Origin: Nocardioides sp. Root240
GTDB lineage: Bacteria > Actinomycetota > Actinomycetes > Propionibacteriales > Nocardioidaceae
NCBI RefSeq assembly: GCF_001428825.1
Contig: NZ_LMIT01000013.1
Coordinates: 364,917 to 428,916 of the forward strand
Direction: 5' to 3'
DNA length: 64,000 bases
Each line of letters opens with the position of its first letter. The stretch's first letter is position 1. The notes under the pieces were generated by a model. That model did not search any database. It saw only the letters and a program-made list of their open reading frames with translations, and had not been told where the DNA came from. The translations under genes were made by a program, and so were the position numbers. Shown here piece by piece: positions 1 to 8,810 of the stretch.

Positions 1-276
1 CCGCACCGGCGCCAGCGAGGCGAGGTGGTCGAGCGCGTCGGCGACCTCGTCCCGGTCGACCGTCGCGGCGTCGACCTCGACGTAGCACTGCGCCAGCACC
101 TCGGAGTACGTCGACAGGTCCACCGCCGTCGTGTGCGCGCCCCGCCGGCAGAACTCCTGCGCCACCCGCGTCGTCCCCGTGAAGAGGTCGAGGGCGGTGG
201 TCGCGCCGCTCGCGGCGAACAGCTCACCCAGCACGGGCACGAGCACACGCTTCGAGCCCAGGTACTTGAGTGTCAT
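1..276 (-). CDS. D12-class DNA adenine methylase, N-terminal part only (runs off window edge)
   Basis: The minus-strand frame starting with ATG at 276 stays open to the window edge and gives 92 codons beginning MTLKYLGSKRVLVP. The KYLGSKR-LVP opening and the following DLFTGTTRV segment match the N-terminus and AdoMet-binding motif I of D12-class N6-adenine DNA methyltransferases (MethyltransfD12 family). A GGAGG ribosome-binding site lies 4 bases upstream of the ATG. The catalytic DPPY region would lie outside the window, so activity cannot be judged. It follows ssrA on the same strand, behind a strong hairpin. No restriction endonuclease is visible here, so whether it is an orphan or part of an R-M system is unknown. 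Confidence 0.75.
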   Translation of the reverse strand, partial: MTLKYLGSKRVLVPVLGELFAASGATTALDLFTGTTRVAQEFCRRGAHTTAVDLSTYSEVLAQCYVEVDAATVDRDEVADALDHLASLAPVR

Positions 277-356
277 GTCGCCTCCGTTGCGGTGGCCCCA
301 TCATCCCCGCCGGAGGAGCACGCCCGCGGCGGACACGCTGGCCCGGCGACACAGCA

Positions 357-391
357 GCAGACCCTCCCCGGCGAGGCCGGGGAGGGTCTGC
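357..391 (-). terminator. Strong hairpin downstream of ssrA
   Basis: A perfect 15-16 bp inverted repeat (arms 357-372 and 376-391) encloses a loop of about 3 bases just beyond the 3' end of the tmRNA gene and before the methylase start. It lacks a clear T-tract on the minus strand, as is common for actinobacterial terminators. It is the likely ssrA terminator. Confidence 0.6.
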
Positions 392-439
392 TTCAAGAGG
401 GCTGGAGCCGGTGTCGCCACCGGCCCGGCTGGTTGTGCG

Positions 440-806
440 TGGAGCTGCGGGGAATCGAACCCCGGTCCTCGAGCGTCGAGCCAGGTCTTCTCCGGGTGCA
501 GTCCGTGCTGGCGTTTTCTCGGCCCCGGCGCTCGCACAGACACGTCGCCGACAGGCCCAGTCAGGTTTGAGTCCCGATCAACCGCCCTGACAGCAGCGGA
601 TCAGCAAGTCTCCTGGATGACGTCTGGGTCCGGGACGGAGACGGATGCCCGGTCAGACGCTTCGATCACCGCTCAGGCGGCGAGAGCGAAGGAACTGCGC
701 TTAGCGTTGGCAGTTATTGGTTTCCAGCGATCGTTTACGAGATGACGCTGGCTTCTCGACCCGCTTCCCCTGGAACAAACGTCCCAAGTCGAAACCGATC
801 AGCCCC
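440..806 (-). ncRNA. ssrA: tmRNA (transfer-messenger RNA)
   Basis: The minus strand begins GGGGCTGATCGGTTTCGAC at 806, the classical tmRNA 5' end, and finishes with a T-arm (GGTTCGATTCCCC) and CAGCTCC. The first seven bases pair with the final CAGCTCC to form the acceptor stem, with one G-U pair. The CCA tail does not appear to be encoded. The length of about 367 nt is normal. A tag frame is visible at 673-711. A TAGACT -10-like element at 824-829 lies about 18 bp upstream of the mature 5' end, consistent with a short leader removed by RNase P. tmRNA works with SmpB (2705-3217) to free stalled ribosomes and tag the nascent chain for proteolysis. Confidence 0.95.
673..711 (-). other. tmRNA proteolysis-tag reading frame
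   Basis: Within the tmRNA the minus-strand frame from a GCC resume codon at 711 to TGA at 673 encodes ANAKRSSFALAA. The ALAA end is the universal degradation signal, and the ANxKR start resembles the Streptomyces tag (ANTKRDSSQQAFALAA). The exact resume codon is inferred from that similarity. Confidence 0.8.
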
Positions 807-843
807 TCTTGAGTTGTGTGTCCAGTCTACCGGGCGGGGACCA

Positions 844-875
844 CACCGGCCCACCGGATAACCGATGGGCCGGTG
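844..875 (-). terminator. Hairpin between protease gene and ssrA
   Basis: Inverted repeat arms at 844-857 and 862-875 form a 14-bp stem with one mismatch and a 4-base ATAA/TTAT loop. It lies 32 bases after the stop of the trypsin-like protease gene and before the ssrA promoter region, so it probably ends protease transcription. Confidence 0.6.
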
Positions 876-907
876 CGCAGCTGCTCCTGGACGGTTCAGT
901 CGGCCAG

Positions 908-1750
908 TCAGTCGGTCAGGAAGCCGGCCAGCCAGTCCGCCACGACGGGGATGTCGATGCGCTGGAAGCCCGCGATGTAGCGGCAGTTCTGCGTCAGGCC
1001 GTACGACGTGACGCCCACGACCTTGCCGTCGAGCCACAGCGAGCCGCCCGAGTCGCCGAAGCAGGTGCCGCCGGTGCCGAACGGGTCGTTCTCGTTGCCG
1101 TTGACCTGGATGACCTGGGGGGTGATCTTCTGGCCGGGGACGTCGACGTAGCGACGGATCAGCGGGTAGCTCATCGGCGTCGGCTTCTGCGGGCCGGAGT
1201 CGGCCTGGCGCACCTCGGTCCCGTAGCCGACCGCGCGGAAGATGGTCTTGCGCGGCTGCTTGATGGCGTCCGCTGCGTGCACGCCGGCGAGCGGCGCCGT
1301 GGCGATGCCGGCGACCGGCTCGTCGAGCACGATCACGCCCACGTCGTTCCAGTTGTCCAGGTCGGTGAAGTCGCTGTACTGCGGGTGCGTGTACGCCGTG
1401 CCGGAGAGGTAGCCCGCGGCAGCGAGCTCGTCGGCGGTGTAGCCGGCGGTGACGTCCTGGGCGACGGGCAGCGGGGACGGCGGCGCCTCGGCGATCACGC
1501 TGTCGAAGGTGACCAGTGTCCGGCCGAGCGTGCCGTCGGTGCAGTGGGCGGCCGTGACCAGCACGGTGGGGCTGATCAGCGTCGCCGAGCAGCGGAAGCG
1601 CCCGTCGGCGTCGTAGAAGGCGATCATGGCGACATTCGGGTGGGCGTCGCCGTCCGCTGTTCCGCCGGTGCTGGCGGTCGCGGGCGCAGGAGCGATGAGA
1701 CCGAGACCGGCAAGGATGGCGCCGGCCAGGATCGGGAGACGAGCACGCAT
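908..1750 (-). CDS. Secreted trypsin-like serine protease (S1 family)
   Basis: This 280-aa protein starts at ATG 1750 behind a GAGGAGA ribosome-binding site. Residues 1-27 form a Sec signal peptide ending in ATAS. The catalytic triad is readable: His69 in VTAAHC, Asp136 in WNDVGV and Ser234 in GDSGGS, so an active extracellular S1 protease is expected. Cys54 and Cys70 flank the His loop as in chymotrypsin-fold enzymes. There is no C-terminal binding domain or membrane anchor. The upstream neighbour is a cytosolic amidohydrolase 86 bp away, so it is probably its own transcription unit. Substrate unknown. Confidence 0.9.
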   Translation of the reverse strand: MRARLPILAGAILAGLGLIAPAPATASTGGTADGDAHPNVAMIAFYDADGRFRCSATLISPTVLVTAAHCTDGTLGRTLVTFDSVIAEAPPSPLPVAQDVTAGYTADELAAAGYLSGTAYTHPQYSDFTDLDNWNDVGVIVLDEPVAGIATAPLAGVHAADAIKQPRKTIFRAVGYGTEVRQADSGPQKPTPMSYPLIRRYVDVPGQKITPQVIQVNGNENDPFGTGGTCFGDSGGSLWLDGKVVGVTSYGLTQNCRYIAGFQRIDIPVVADWLAGFLTD

Positions 1751-1836
1751 GGTTCTCCTCAGGAGTGGGACAGGACCGACCACTCCAGCACGCACACCCG
1801 GCGAGGGGAACCCCTCGCATCCAAGAGCTTGCCTTT

Positions 1837-2712
1837 TCAATCCCTTGCCAGAAGTCGTACGGCGTTGTGCCAGCACACGTCCCGGAGCCAGTCGTCCCCG
1901 AGGTCCAGTCGGGCCAGGCCCTCCAGCTGACGCTGGTAGGGGTACGGGATCGTCGGGAAGTCCGACCCGAGCAGCACCTTGGGCTGCAGGTCCTTCAAGC
2001 GCGGCACCAGCGCGGCGGGATAGGCCGCGTCCTGGTCGAAGAAGTCGGTGAACACCATCGTGGTGTCGAGGTGGACGTTGTCGTACCGCTCGGCGAGGAC
2101 GAGGAAGTCCTCGTACTCCGGCGCCCCCATGTGGGCGACGAGCAGGCACAGCCGGGGGTGGCGGCGCAGCAGCCGCGCGACGGAGTCCGGGCCGGTGAAG
2201 GCGTTGCCCACGGGCCCCGATCCGGCGTGCACGGTCACCGGCGTCCCGGCGTCCTCGAGGACGCCCCAGACCGGGTCGAGCACCGGGTCGTCGGCGACGA
2301 ACTCGCCCACCTGCAGGTGGATCTTGAAGATCTGCACCCCGTCGCCGATCAGCTCGGGGACGTAGCCGGCTGCCTCCGGCTCGGGGTAGAAGGTGGCGGA
2401 GCGCACGACCTCGGGCACGGTCTCGGCGAACGTCCGCGACCACTCGTTGAGGTACGACGCCACACCCGGCTTGTGCGCGTACGGATGCGTCGGGAAGCGA
2501 CGCACGCCGAAGTCCCGCAGCTGGGCGACCCGCTCCTCGATGGTGTCGCGGTAGCGGATCGGCCACGGCCGGCCGATCTTCGGACCGGCGGAGTCGAACA
2601 CCGCCCACACGGCGCGCTCGATCGGCGGCGGCAGGAAGTGGACGTGGAGGTCGATCAGCCCGGACAGGCCGAGCTGCTGCCAGAAGGCCCGGACCTCCTG
2701 GCCTTCAGTCAC
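1837..2712 (-). CDS. Amidohydrolase family (amidohydrolase_2-like) TIM-barrel hydrolase
   Basis: The 291-aa protein has the metal-dependent amidohydrolase signatures of the amidohydrolase_2/PF04909 group. DLHVHF near residues 21-26 gives the first metal histidines, HAGSG and HMG follow in mid-protein, and LGSDFP carries the late catalytic Asp. The family contains decarboxylases and hydrolases, and the substrate cannot be read from the sequence. Translation starts at GTG 2712, inside the last codons of smpB (8-bp overlap), so it is translationally coupled to smpB. No signal peptide, hence cytosolic. Confidence 0.8.
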   Translation of the reverse strand: MTEGQEVRAFWQQLGLSGLIDLHVHFLPPPIERAVWAVFDSAGPKIGRPWPIRYRDTIEERVAQLRDFGVRRFPTHPYAHKPGVASYLNEWSRTFAETVPEVVRSATFYPEPEAAGYVPELIGDGVQIFKIHLQVGEFVADDPVLDPVWGVLEDAGTPVTVHAGSGPVGNAFTGPDSVARLLRRHPRLCLLVAHMGAPEYEDFLVLAERYDNVHLDTTMVFTDFFDQDAAYPAALVPRLKDLQPKVLLGSDFPTIPYPYQRQLEGLARLDLGDDWLRDVCWHNAVRLLARD

Positions 2713-3217
2713 GCATGCCCTTGAGCCGGCGGCCGATGGCCTCTTCCTTCTCGCGGTCGGCGGTGCGCTCGGCGATGGCCTGTCGCTTGTCCCAGGACTT
2801 CTTGCCCTTGGCGAGGCCGATCTCGATCTTGGCGCGGCCCTTGACGAAGTAGAGCGCGAGCGGGACGACCGTGTGGCCCTTCTCGCTGACCTTGCGCTCG
2901 ATCTTGTCGATCTCCTCGCGGTGGAGCAGCAGCTTGCGCTTGCGCCGGGCGGCGTGGTTGGTCCATGTGCCCTGGGCGTACTCGGGGATGTGCACGGCGT
3001 GCAGCCAGGCCTCGCCGCGGTCGATGTCGACGAAGCCGTCGACCAGGCTGGCGCGCCCCAGGCGCAGCGACTTCACCTCGGTGCCCTGGAGCACCAGGCC
3101 GGCCTCGAAGGTGTCCTCGATGTGGTAGTCGTGGCGCGCCTTCTTGTTGGACGCGACGAGCTTGCGCCCGCCCTCGTCCCCCTTGCTGCCGGACGCTCCC
3201 GACTTCCCCTTGGCCAT
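2705..3217 (-). CDS. smpB: SsrA-binding protein SmpB
   Basis: SmpB binds the tRNA-like domain of tmRNA and carries it to stalled ribosomes. The 170-aa product has the family core: [19 protein letters not shown], then GTEVKSLR, and the basic C-terminal tail (GKKSWDKR...[16 protein letters not shown]) that occupies the mRNA channel. A basic, Gly/Ser-rich N-terminal extension of about 20 residues is typical for Actinobacteria. ATG at 3217 is preceded by GGAGAA. It lies between the M23 peptidase gene and ssrA on one strand, the usual actinobacterial neighbourhood. Confidence 0.97.
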   Translation of the reverse strand: MAKGKSGASGSKGDEGGRKLVASNKKARHDYHIEDTFEAGLVLQGTEVKSLRLGRASLVDGFVDIDRGEAWLHAVHIPEYAQGTWTNHAARRKRKLLLHREEIDKIERKVSEKGHTVVPLALYFVKGRAKIEIGLAKGKKSWDKRQAIAERTADREKEEAIGRRLKGMRD

Positions 3218-3260
3218 GCGTCCATTCTCCCAGAGCGGCGCAACGGGGTTTGCGGCCGGG

Positions 3261-4559
3261 CTACAGGTACGGCGCCGGGTCGACCGCCTCGCCGTTGCGC
3301 ATCACGATGAAGTGCAGGTGGCAGCCGGTGGACCAGCCGGTGGAACCGGAGTACCCGACGGTCTGGCCACGGCGCACGTGCGCGCCCTCGCCGACGGCGT
3401 AGCTGGTCATGTGGTTGTAGACCAGCACGATCGACGCACCGTTGACCCGGCCGATGGCGAGGTAGAGGCGGTTGCCGTAGATCTCGTCGTAGTAGGTGTC
3501 GATCACCTTGCCGGACTCGCCGGCGACCAGGCGTGCGCCGCAGCCGGTGCCGAAGTCGATGCCGTTGTGCAGGCCCCAGTAGCCGTAGATCGGGTGGATC
3601 CGCCAGCCGTACGGCGACGTGACCGGCCCGGGCCCGGGCTTGGCGAGCAGGCCGCCGGTGTCGCCGTTGTAGCTGCCGCCCTGGCTCTGCGACAGGGCGA
3701 GGATCTTGCGCTTGATCCGGGCCTCGCGGGCCTCGAGCCGGCGCAGTGCGGCGCGGTCGGCGGCGCGGGCACGGACCACGGCGGCGCGGGCGCTCGCGGT
3801 GCTCCGGACCAGCGTGGCGACCTTCGACTCGGCTGCCGCGGCCCGCTGCACGAGCGTGGTGACGGTGGCGACGTGGGCGTCGGCCTCCTGCTTGGCCGAG
3901 GCGACCTCGTCGCGGGCGTTCTTCACCTCGTCCTTGCGCTGCTGCATCCGCTCCTCGGCGGCGATCAGCGCGACGAGCGTGTTGTGCTGCCGGCCGACGA
4001 CCAGGTCGTGGGCGGTACGGCTGACCATCACGTCCTCGAGGTCGCGCCCGTCGGTGTACGCCGCGAGCAGCGACAGCTGCGGGTCCGAACCGGTGGCGAT
4101 CTCGATCAGCGTGTCCCGGCTGACGTCGTGCTGCTCCTGCGCGGCGCGCACCGCCTCGGCCAGCTCGGCCTTGGCGACGGTCAGCCGCTGCTCGGCCGTG
4201 GCGAGCTTCGCCGCGAGCTGGGTGGCCACCTTGCGGGCGTCGGCGAGCTGGCTGCGGACGCCGGCGAGCCGGGTCCGCGCCGTGGTCAGCCGGCCCTGCG
4301 CCGTGCGCAGCTGCCCCGAGATCTTCGCGACCTTGGCGCTGGCCTCGTGGATCTCGCCCTTGACGTTCGAGATCTGACCCTTGACCTGGTCCTGCTTGTG
4401 CTTCAGGTCGTCACGGTCGTCGGCGTGGGCCAGCGGGACGGCGAGGCCGCCGATCGCCACGACGACGGCCACGGCCGTCACCAGCCACTGGGGATGGGCC
4501 CATGCCGGCAGCCGGTCGAGGGTACGGCGGAGCCAGGGGGCGCTGGGGAAGGAGCGCAC
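3261..4559 (-). CDS. Coiled-coil M23 (LytM) peptidoglycan endopeptidase, FtsEX-linked
   Basis: The 432-aa protein begins with an N-terminal membrane segment or signal peptide (about residues 20-45, ending LAHADD). A long charged helical region (about 47-290, EnvC/PcsB-like coiled coil) follows, then a C-terminal LytM domain. Zinc motifs are complete: H..G.D in GLHNGIDFG and HLHF near residue 415. It lies directly after ftsE-ftsX, and EnvC, PcsB and RipC are known to be activated by FtsEX through such coiled coils, so septal cell-wall cleavage is the likely role. The start is GTG 4559 without a clear ribosome-binding site, so the exact N-terminus is uncertain. Confidence 0.9.
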   Translation of the reverse strand: MRSFPSAPWLRRTLDRLPAWAHPQWLVTAVAVVVAIGGLAVPLAHADDRDDLKHKQDQVKGQISNVKGEIHEASAKVAKISGQLRTAQGRLTTARTRLAGVRSQLADARKVATQLAAKLATAEQRLTVAKAELAEAVRAAQEQHDVSRDTLIEIATGSDPQLSLLAAYTDGRDLEDVMVSRTAHDLVVGRQHNTLVALIAAEERMQQRKDEVKNARDEVASAKQEADAHVATVTTLVQRAAAAESKVATLVRSTASARAAVVRARAADRAALRRLEAREARIKRKILALSQSQGGSYNGDTGGLLAKPGPGPVTSPYGWRIHPIYGYWGLHNGIDFGTGCGARLVAGESGKVIDTYYDEIYGNRLYLAIGRVNGASIVLVYNHMTSYAVGEGAHVRRGQTVGYSGSTGWSTGCHLHFIVMRNGEAVDPAPYL

Positions 4560-4615
4560 GGTAGTACCAATCAGTGTTCGGGGAAGTGAACGTCTTCGAC
4601 GGTAACGGCCGCGGA

Positions 4616-5557
4616 TCAGACTTTGACGTATTTCCGGGTCAGCAGGAGTGTCGGGATCAGCGTGAGCGCCGGACCGAGGATCACGATGCCCGGCGGGAAG
4701 AGCGAGACGAGCGACTCGCCGTACTCCTTCCAGCCGACCCAGCGCAGGAAGCTGATGTGCTCGGCGAGGCCGTTCTCGACACCCCAGTACTGGAAGGCGG
4801 CGAGCGCCCCGGCGGCGAGGCCGACACCCACGATCGCGGTGACCAGCGCCTCGAGCAGGAAGGGCAGCGCGATGTAGAGGGTCGAGGCGCCGACGAGGCG
4901 CATGATGCCGATCTCACGGCGGCGCGCCAGCGCGGCCAGGCGGATCGTGTTGCCGACCTGCAGCAGCGCGGAGAAGAGCAGGAAGCCGGCGCCGATCCAC
5001 GAGCCGTACTTCAGGACCTTCATGATCCCGAAGATCTGGCTCAGCGTCTGGCGCTGGTCGACGATGCCGGAGACGCCGTCGAGGCCCGACAGGGCGCTGA
5101 TGATGCCGTCGGCCTCGTCGGGGGTCTTCAGGGTCACCCAGTACGCCGCCGGCCACTTGTCCAGCGTCAGGACGGGGTTCTCGCCCTCGAAGGCCACGTC
5201 CGGGATGGTCGGGTCCTCCTTGGCCTTGGCGAAGCCCTCCTCCTTCGTCTCGAAGCGGAAGGAGTCGACCTCGTCGCTGGCGTCGATCTCGGACTCGATG
5301 CGCTCGCGCTGCGGGTCGGTGACCTCGCCGCCGGCGCAGTTGGGGCTGGCGGACGGGTCGTCGACGGTGCAGAGGTTGACCCGGATCTGCAGCTGGGTGC
5401 CCAGCTGGTCGGTCGCGATGTCGGCCTCGCGCTGGAGCAGGATGCCGACGCCGGCCAGGCTCAGCGACACGAAGAGCGTGACGATGACGGCCAGGTGCAT
5501 GGACAGGTTGCGCCGCAGGCCGGTGCGGAGCTCGGTGAAGACGTAGCGCAGCTGCAT
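4616..5557 (-). CDS. ftsX: Cell division permease FtsX
   Basis: The 313-aa protein shows the FtsX layout: a cytoplasmic N-terminus (MQLRYVFTELRTGLRRN), TM1 at about residues 18-40 and a large extracellular loop (about 41-170) with one Cys pair (C63, C74). Three more TM segments follow in the FtsX/MacB-type permease domain (about 175-305). Its loop normally engages a periplasmic hydrolase activator, here most likely the M23 protein encoded immediately downstream. ATG 5557 lies 3 bp after the ftsE stop, so translation is coupled. Confidence 0.95.
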   Translation of the reverse strand: MQLRYVFTELRTGLRRNLSMHLAVIVTLFVSLSLAGVGILLQREADIATDQLGTQLQIRVNLCTVDDPSASPNCAGGEVTDPQRERIESEIDASDEVDSFRFETKEEGFAKAKEDPTIPDVAFEGENPVLTLDKWPAAYWVTLKTPDEADGIISALSGLDGVSGIVDQRQTLSQIFGIMKVLKYGSWIGAGFLLFSALLQVGNTIRLAALARRREIGIMRLVGASTLYIALPFLLEALVTAIVGVGLAAGALAAFQYWGVENGLAEHISFLRWVGWKEYGESLVSLFPPGIVILGPALTLIPTLLLTRKYVKV

Positions 5558-5560
5558 CGC

Positions 5561-6286
5561 TCAGCCCTCCTGCTCGTCGGGCTGGCTGTCGAGGTGCTGG
5601 AAGCCGTAGCTGCCGGCGGCCTCGTCACGCACGACCTTGCCGTGCACGAGCTCGATGACCCGCTTGGTGAACTGGTCGACGATGCCGTGGTCGTGGGTGG
5701 CCATGACGACCGTCGTACCGCTGCTGTTGATGTCGCCGAGCAGGTTCATGATGCCGACCGAGGTCTGCGGGTCGAGGTTGCCCGTGGGCTCGTCGGCGAT
5801 GAGGATCATCGGCCGGTTGACGTAGGCGCGCGCCACGGCGACCCGCTGCTGCTCGCCACCCGACAGCTCGTCGGGCATGCGGTCGGCCTTGTCCTTGAGG
5901 CCGACCAGCTCGAGGGTCTCGGGGACGACCTTGCTGATCTCGCGCTGGGACTTGCCGATCACCTGCTGGGCGAAGGCGACGTTCTCCGCGACGGTCTTGT
6001 TGGGGAGCAGGCGGAAGTCCTGGAAGACGGTGCCGATCTGGCGGCGCAGGCGGGGCACCTTCCACCCGGCCATCCGGTTGATCTCCTTGCCGGCGACGTA
6101 GACCCGGCCACCGGTCGGACGCAGCTCACGGAGGACCAGCCGTAGGGCGGTCGACTTCCCGGAGCCGGACTGTCCGACGAGGTAGACGAACTCCCCCTTG
6201 TCGATGTCCAGGGTGACCTGGTCGAGCGCTGGACGGCCCGGACCGGCATAGCGTTTGGTGACCTTCTCGAATCGAATCACTGGCAA
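5561..6286 (-). CDS. ftsE: Cell division ATP-binding protein FtsE
   Basis: This ABC ATPase of 241 aa energises FtsX. Walker A is GQSGSGKS at residues 38-45, the signature is LSGGEQQR, Walker B is LIADEP with the D-loop GNLD, and the switch His is in ATHDHG. The called start is TTG 6286; GTG at 6280 would give [11 protein letters not shown], the commoner FtsE N-terminus, and neither has an obvious Shine-Dalgarno, so a leaderless or weakly initiated start is possible. It is the first gene of the ftsE-ftsX-M23-smpB-amidohydrolase run. The C-terminus after about residue 225 ([11 protein letters not shown]) is acidic. Confidence 0.95.
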   Translation of the reverse strand: MPVIRFEKVTKRYAGPGRPALDQVTLDIDKGEFVYLVGQSGSGKSTALRLVLRELRPTGGRVYVAGKEINRMAGWKVPRLRRQIGTVFQDFRLLPNKTVAENVAFAQQVIGKSQREISKVVPETLELVGLKDKADRMPDELSGGEQQRVAVARAYVNRPMILIADEPTGNLDPQTSVGIMNLLGDINSSGTTVVMATHDHGIVDQFTKRVIELVHGKVVRDEAAGSYGFQHLDSQPDEQEG

Positions 6287-6359
6287 GACGGTACGCGACG
6301 GACCTGTGCCGCCAGCGGACCCCTGTGGGCGTGTGCGTCACATTCGGCGGCGTCCTCTA

Positions 6360-6998
6360 GTGTGGATCGACGTGTCGACCGTCGTCCGCGCGCTGGGTCT
6401 CGCAGCGCTCCTCACGATCGTGCCGGTGGGCATCGGCGTGACGGTGGCCGGAGACCGCACACCCGACCGCGAGAAGGCCAGCTACGACGCCCTCGACCTC
6501 GCCGACTTCGACACGACGACGGCCGTGGTGCAGCGCGCCCCCTTCTGCGACCTGGTGCCCGACGAGGCCGTCAAGGCGGCGCTCGGCACCGAGGCGAAGG
6601 TCACCGCCTACGGCAACGGCGAGAAGTCCGGAGCGCTGCCCGGGGGCGACGTGGCGCACGAGTACGGCTGCATCTACGCCGGCGAGGACACCGAGGCACG
6701 CGCCTGGGTGTTCGCCCCGCCGGTGGCGGCGGCGCGGGCGAGCGCCCTCGTCGAGGCCGCCACCGCGGGCAAGGGGTGCACCGCCCCGGCCGGCGCTCCC
6801 GCCTACGGCACCCCCTCGACCGCCCTGGTCTGCATCACCGGCGACCAGCGCACGATCTCCTACCGCGGGCTGTTCGGCGACGCCTGGCTGGCGTGCACGC
6901 TGACCGTCGGCGTGGCGGCTGACCAGGCCGACCAGGTCAGCCGTGCGGGGCGCTGGTGCGTCGCGGTCGCCGAGGCGGCCTCCGTCCAGCCCTCCTGA
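6360..6998 (+). CDS. Secreted DUF3558-like protein of unknown function
   Basis: Starting at GTG 6360 (GTG 6372 is also possible) the protein of about 212 aa has one hydrophobic N-terminal segment (RALGLAALLTIVPVGIGVTV). A mostly extracytoplasmic domain follows, with cysteines in FCDLVP, YGCIY, GKGCTAP, VCITG, ACTL and WCVA. The opening FCDLVPDEAVKAALG and the Cys spacing resemble DUF3558 proteins of Actinobacteria, although no lipobox is present. It is divergent from ftsE, with the two starts within about 75 bp. No Shine-Dalgarno is visible, so the start is uncertain. Confidence 0.65.
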   Translation: MWIDVSTVVRALGLAALLTIVPVGIGVTVAGDRTPDREKASYDALDLADFDTTTAVVQRAPFCDLVPDEAVKAALGTEAKVTAYGNGEKSGALPGGDVAHEYGCIYAGEDTEARAWVFAPPVAAARASALVEAATAGKGCTAPAGAPAYGTPSTALVCITGDQRTISYRGLFGDAWLACTLTVGVAADQADQVSRAGRWCVAVAEAASVQPS

Positions 6999-7052
6999 TT
7001 CGGGACCCCGTCCCGGCTCAACCCCGCCACCCGGCACGCCGATGGGACTCCC

Positions 7053-8762
7053 ATGCTGCGTCCCGGACTGCGCACGGCCGTGCTCGCCACCGTCAGCCTC
7101 GTCGTGTCCGTCGGCGGCCTGGCCGTCCCGGCCTCCGCCGACGACCTCGCGCCCGGCACCTCGGGCACCAGCGAGGACACGGTCCGGTTCGTCGCCGACG
7201 ACTGGCCCGCTCCCCCGCCCACGCCGGTCACGCTCAGCCGCGCCACGACGACGGCGCTCGCGACGTACGCCCCGAGCGAGGCGTTCACCCTGCACAGCCG
7301 CCCCGGCGCGCAACGCACCATCTACCTCGACTTCGACGGCGGCTCGCTGCTGTCCACCAACTTCTGGCTGGCCAACGGCCTGAGCACGCTGCTCTTCCCG
7401 GGCTGGTCGACCGACGGCTCCGCCGCCTTCTCCGACGCGGAGCGCTCGGTGGTCATCGAGGTCTGGGCCCGGATGGCGGAGGACTTCGCCCCCTTCGACG
7501 TGGACGTCACCACCGACGAGCCGGCCGCGGGCGGCCTGTTCCGCTCGAGCTCCGGCGACACGTCGTACGGCACGCGGGTCGCCTTCACCTCGGGCGCGGC
7601 GGTGCAGTCGTCCCTGTGCGGCGGCTGCGGCGGCCTCGCCTGGGTCGGCACGTTCGACTCGGTCACCAACGGCGAGGTCCGCAGCCCGGCCTGGGTGTTC
7701 CCGAGCTCGCTCGGCAACAAGGCCAAGAACCTCGCCGAGGCCGGAAGCCACGAGGCCGGCCACACCCTGGGCCTCTCCCACGACGGCAGCACGTCGAGCG
7801 GCTACTACAGCGGCACCTCGCTGTGGGGACCACTGATGGGCAGTCCGTACTCCTCCAGCATCACCCAGTGGTCGAAGGGCGAGTACCCCAACGCCAGCAA
7901 CCACGAGGACGACCTCGCGGTCGTCCGGGCCAACGGCCTGGCACTGCGGCCCGACGAGGCCGGGGACTCCGTCGCCACGGCGCTCCCCTTCTCCCAGCTG
8001 AGGTCGAGCGCCGGCGGACGTGCCGTGATCACCAGCCCCGACGACGAGGACTGGTACAGCCTGACCGACTGCTCGGGCACCGTCACCGTCGGTGCCGTGC
8101 CGACCGACATCGGCCCGAACCTCGACATCGGGCTCGAGGTCCGCGGCCCGACCGGGGCCCTGCTCGAGTCGTCGACGCCCACCACCGTGCGCACCTACAG
8201 CGGCGTCACCGGCCTCGGCGCGAACATCTCACTGCCCCTGAGCGGCGGCCCGTTCCACGTCACCGTGTCGGGCATCGGCTCCGGCACCTCCTGGAGTGGC
8301 AGCGGGTACGGCGACTACGGCAGCCTCGGGACCTACCGGCTCTCCGTCACCGGCTGCACCGGCGCGGACGACCCGCCGCCGACGGACCAGCCGCCGGTCG
8401 TCCCGCCGGTCGTGGTGCCGCCGAGCGGCACGTCGGTCACCCGACCGGGTGCGCCGGGCGCACCCCGGGTCGTCGCCGGTGCGCGGGGCGGGCGTCGTAC
8501 CGTCGTCGTCCGGTGGGCCGCGCCGGCCCGCACCGGCGGGACGCCGGTGACCGGCTACCGCGTGCTGGCCTACCGCGTCGGCCCCAGCGGTCGGTACGTC
8601 GGAGGAACCCTGGCCCCGCGGGCCACGCGCGTCCTGGCGCGCAGCACGCACCGGATCGCACTGGCCCTCCCCCGCGGTCGGTGGGTCCTCAAGGTGCGGG
8701 CCCGCAACCGGCTCGGCTGGAGCGCGGCGAGCCGGGCGTCGCGCCCGGTCGTGCCGCGCTGA
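7053..8762 (+). CDS. Secreted zinc metalloprotease (metzincin-type) with PPC-like and fibronectin III C-terminal domains
   Basis: The 569-aa protein has a signal peptide (residues 1-30, ending PASADD). A protease domain follows in which HEAGHTLGLSH at residues 233-243 is a complete HExxHxxGxxH metzincin zinc site (His233, Glu234, His237, His243). Next comes a beta-sandwich pre-peptidase-C-like region (about 300-440: EDWYSL..., TGAL..). A Pro/Val-rich linker leads to a C-terminal fibronectin type III-like domain (about 465-569, starting RPGAPGAPRVV). It is expected to be extracellular. No propeptide cysteine switch was recognised. It follows the DUF3558-like gene by 54 bp on the same strand. 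Confidence 0.82.
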   Translation: MLRPGLRTAVLATVSLVVSVGGLAVPASADDLAPGTSGTSEDTVRFVADDWPAPPPTPVTLSRATTTALATYAPSEAFTLHSRPGAQRTIYLDFDGGSLLSTNFWLANGLSTLLFPGWSTDGSAAFSDAERSVVIEVWARMAEDFAPFDVDVTTDEPAAGGLFRSSSGDTSYGTRVAFTSGAAVQSSLCGGCGGLAWVGTFDSVTNGEVRSPAWVFPSSLGNKAKNLAEAGSHEAGHTLGLSHDGSTSSGYYSGTSLWGPLMGSPYSSSITQWSKGEYPNASNHEDDLAVVRANGLALRPDEAGDSVATALPFSQLRSSAGGRAVITSPDDEDWYSLTDCSGTVTVGAVPTDIGPNLDIGLEVRGPTGALLESSTPTTVRTYSGVTGLGANISLPLSGGPFHVTVSGIGSGTSWSGSGYGDYGSLGTYRLSVTGCTGADDPPPTDQPPVVPPVVVPPSGTSVTRPGAPGAPRVVAGARGGRRTVVVRWAAPARTGGTPVTGYRVLAYRVGPSGRYVGGTLAPRATRVLARSTHRIALALPRGRWVLKVRARNRLGWSAASRASRPVVPR

Positions 8763-8775
8763 ACACACCGGAGGC

Positions 8776-8804
8776 TTTGCCGATCTAAGTCGATCGAGTT
8801 AAAT
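8776..8804 (+). promoter_or_regulatory. Candidate sigma-70-like promoter for the small downstream gene
   Basis: TTTGCC (8776-8781) and TTAAAT (8799-8804) are spaced 17 bp apart. The -10-like hexamer ends 6 bases before the GTG at 8811, the spacing expected for leaderless transcription. AT-rich bases stand out here against the GC-rich background. Inference only. Confidence 0.35.
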
Positions 8805-8810
8805 GCCTTT

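Noticed and set aside
4560-4615. A ydaO/c-di-AMP riboswitch upstream of the M23 peptidase
   Set aside because: Only 56 bp separate ftsX from the gene, too short for that riboswitch, and no conserved core was visible.
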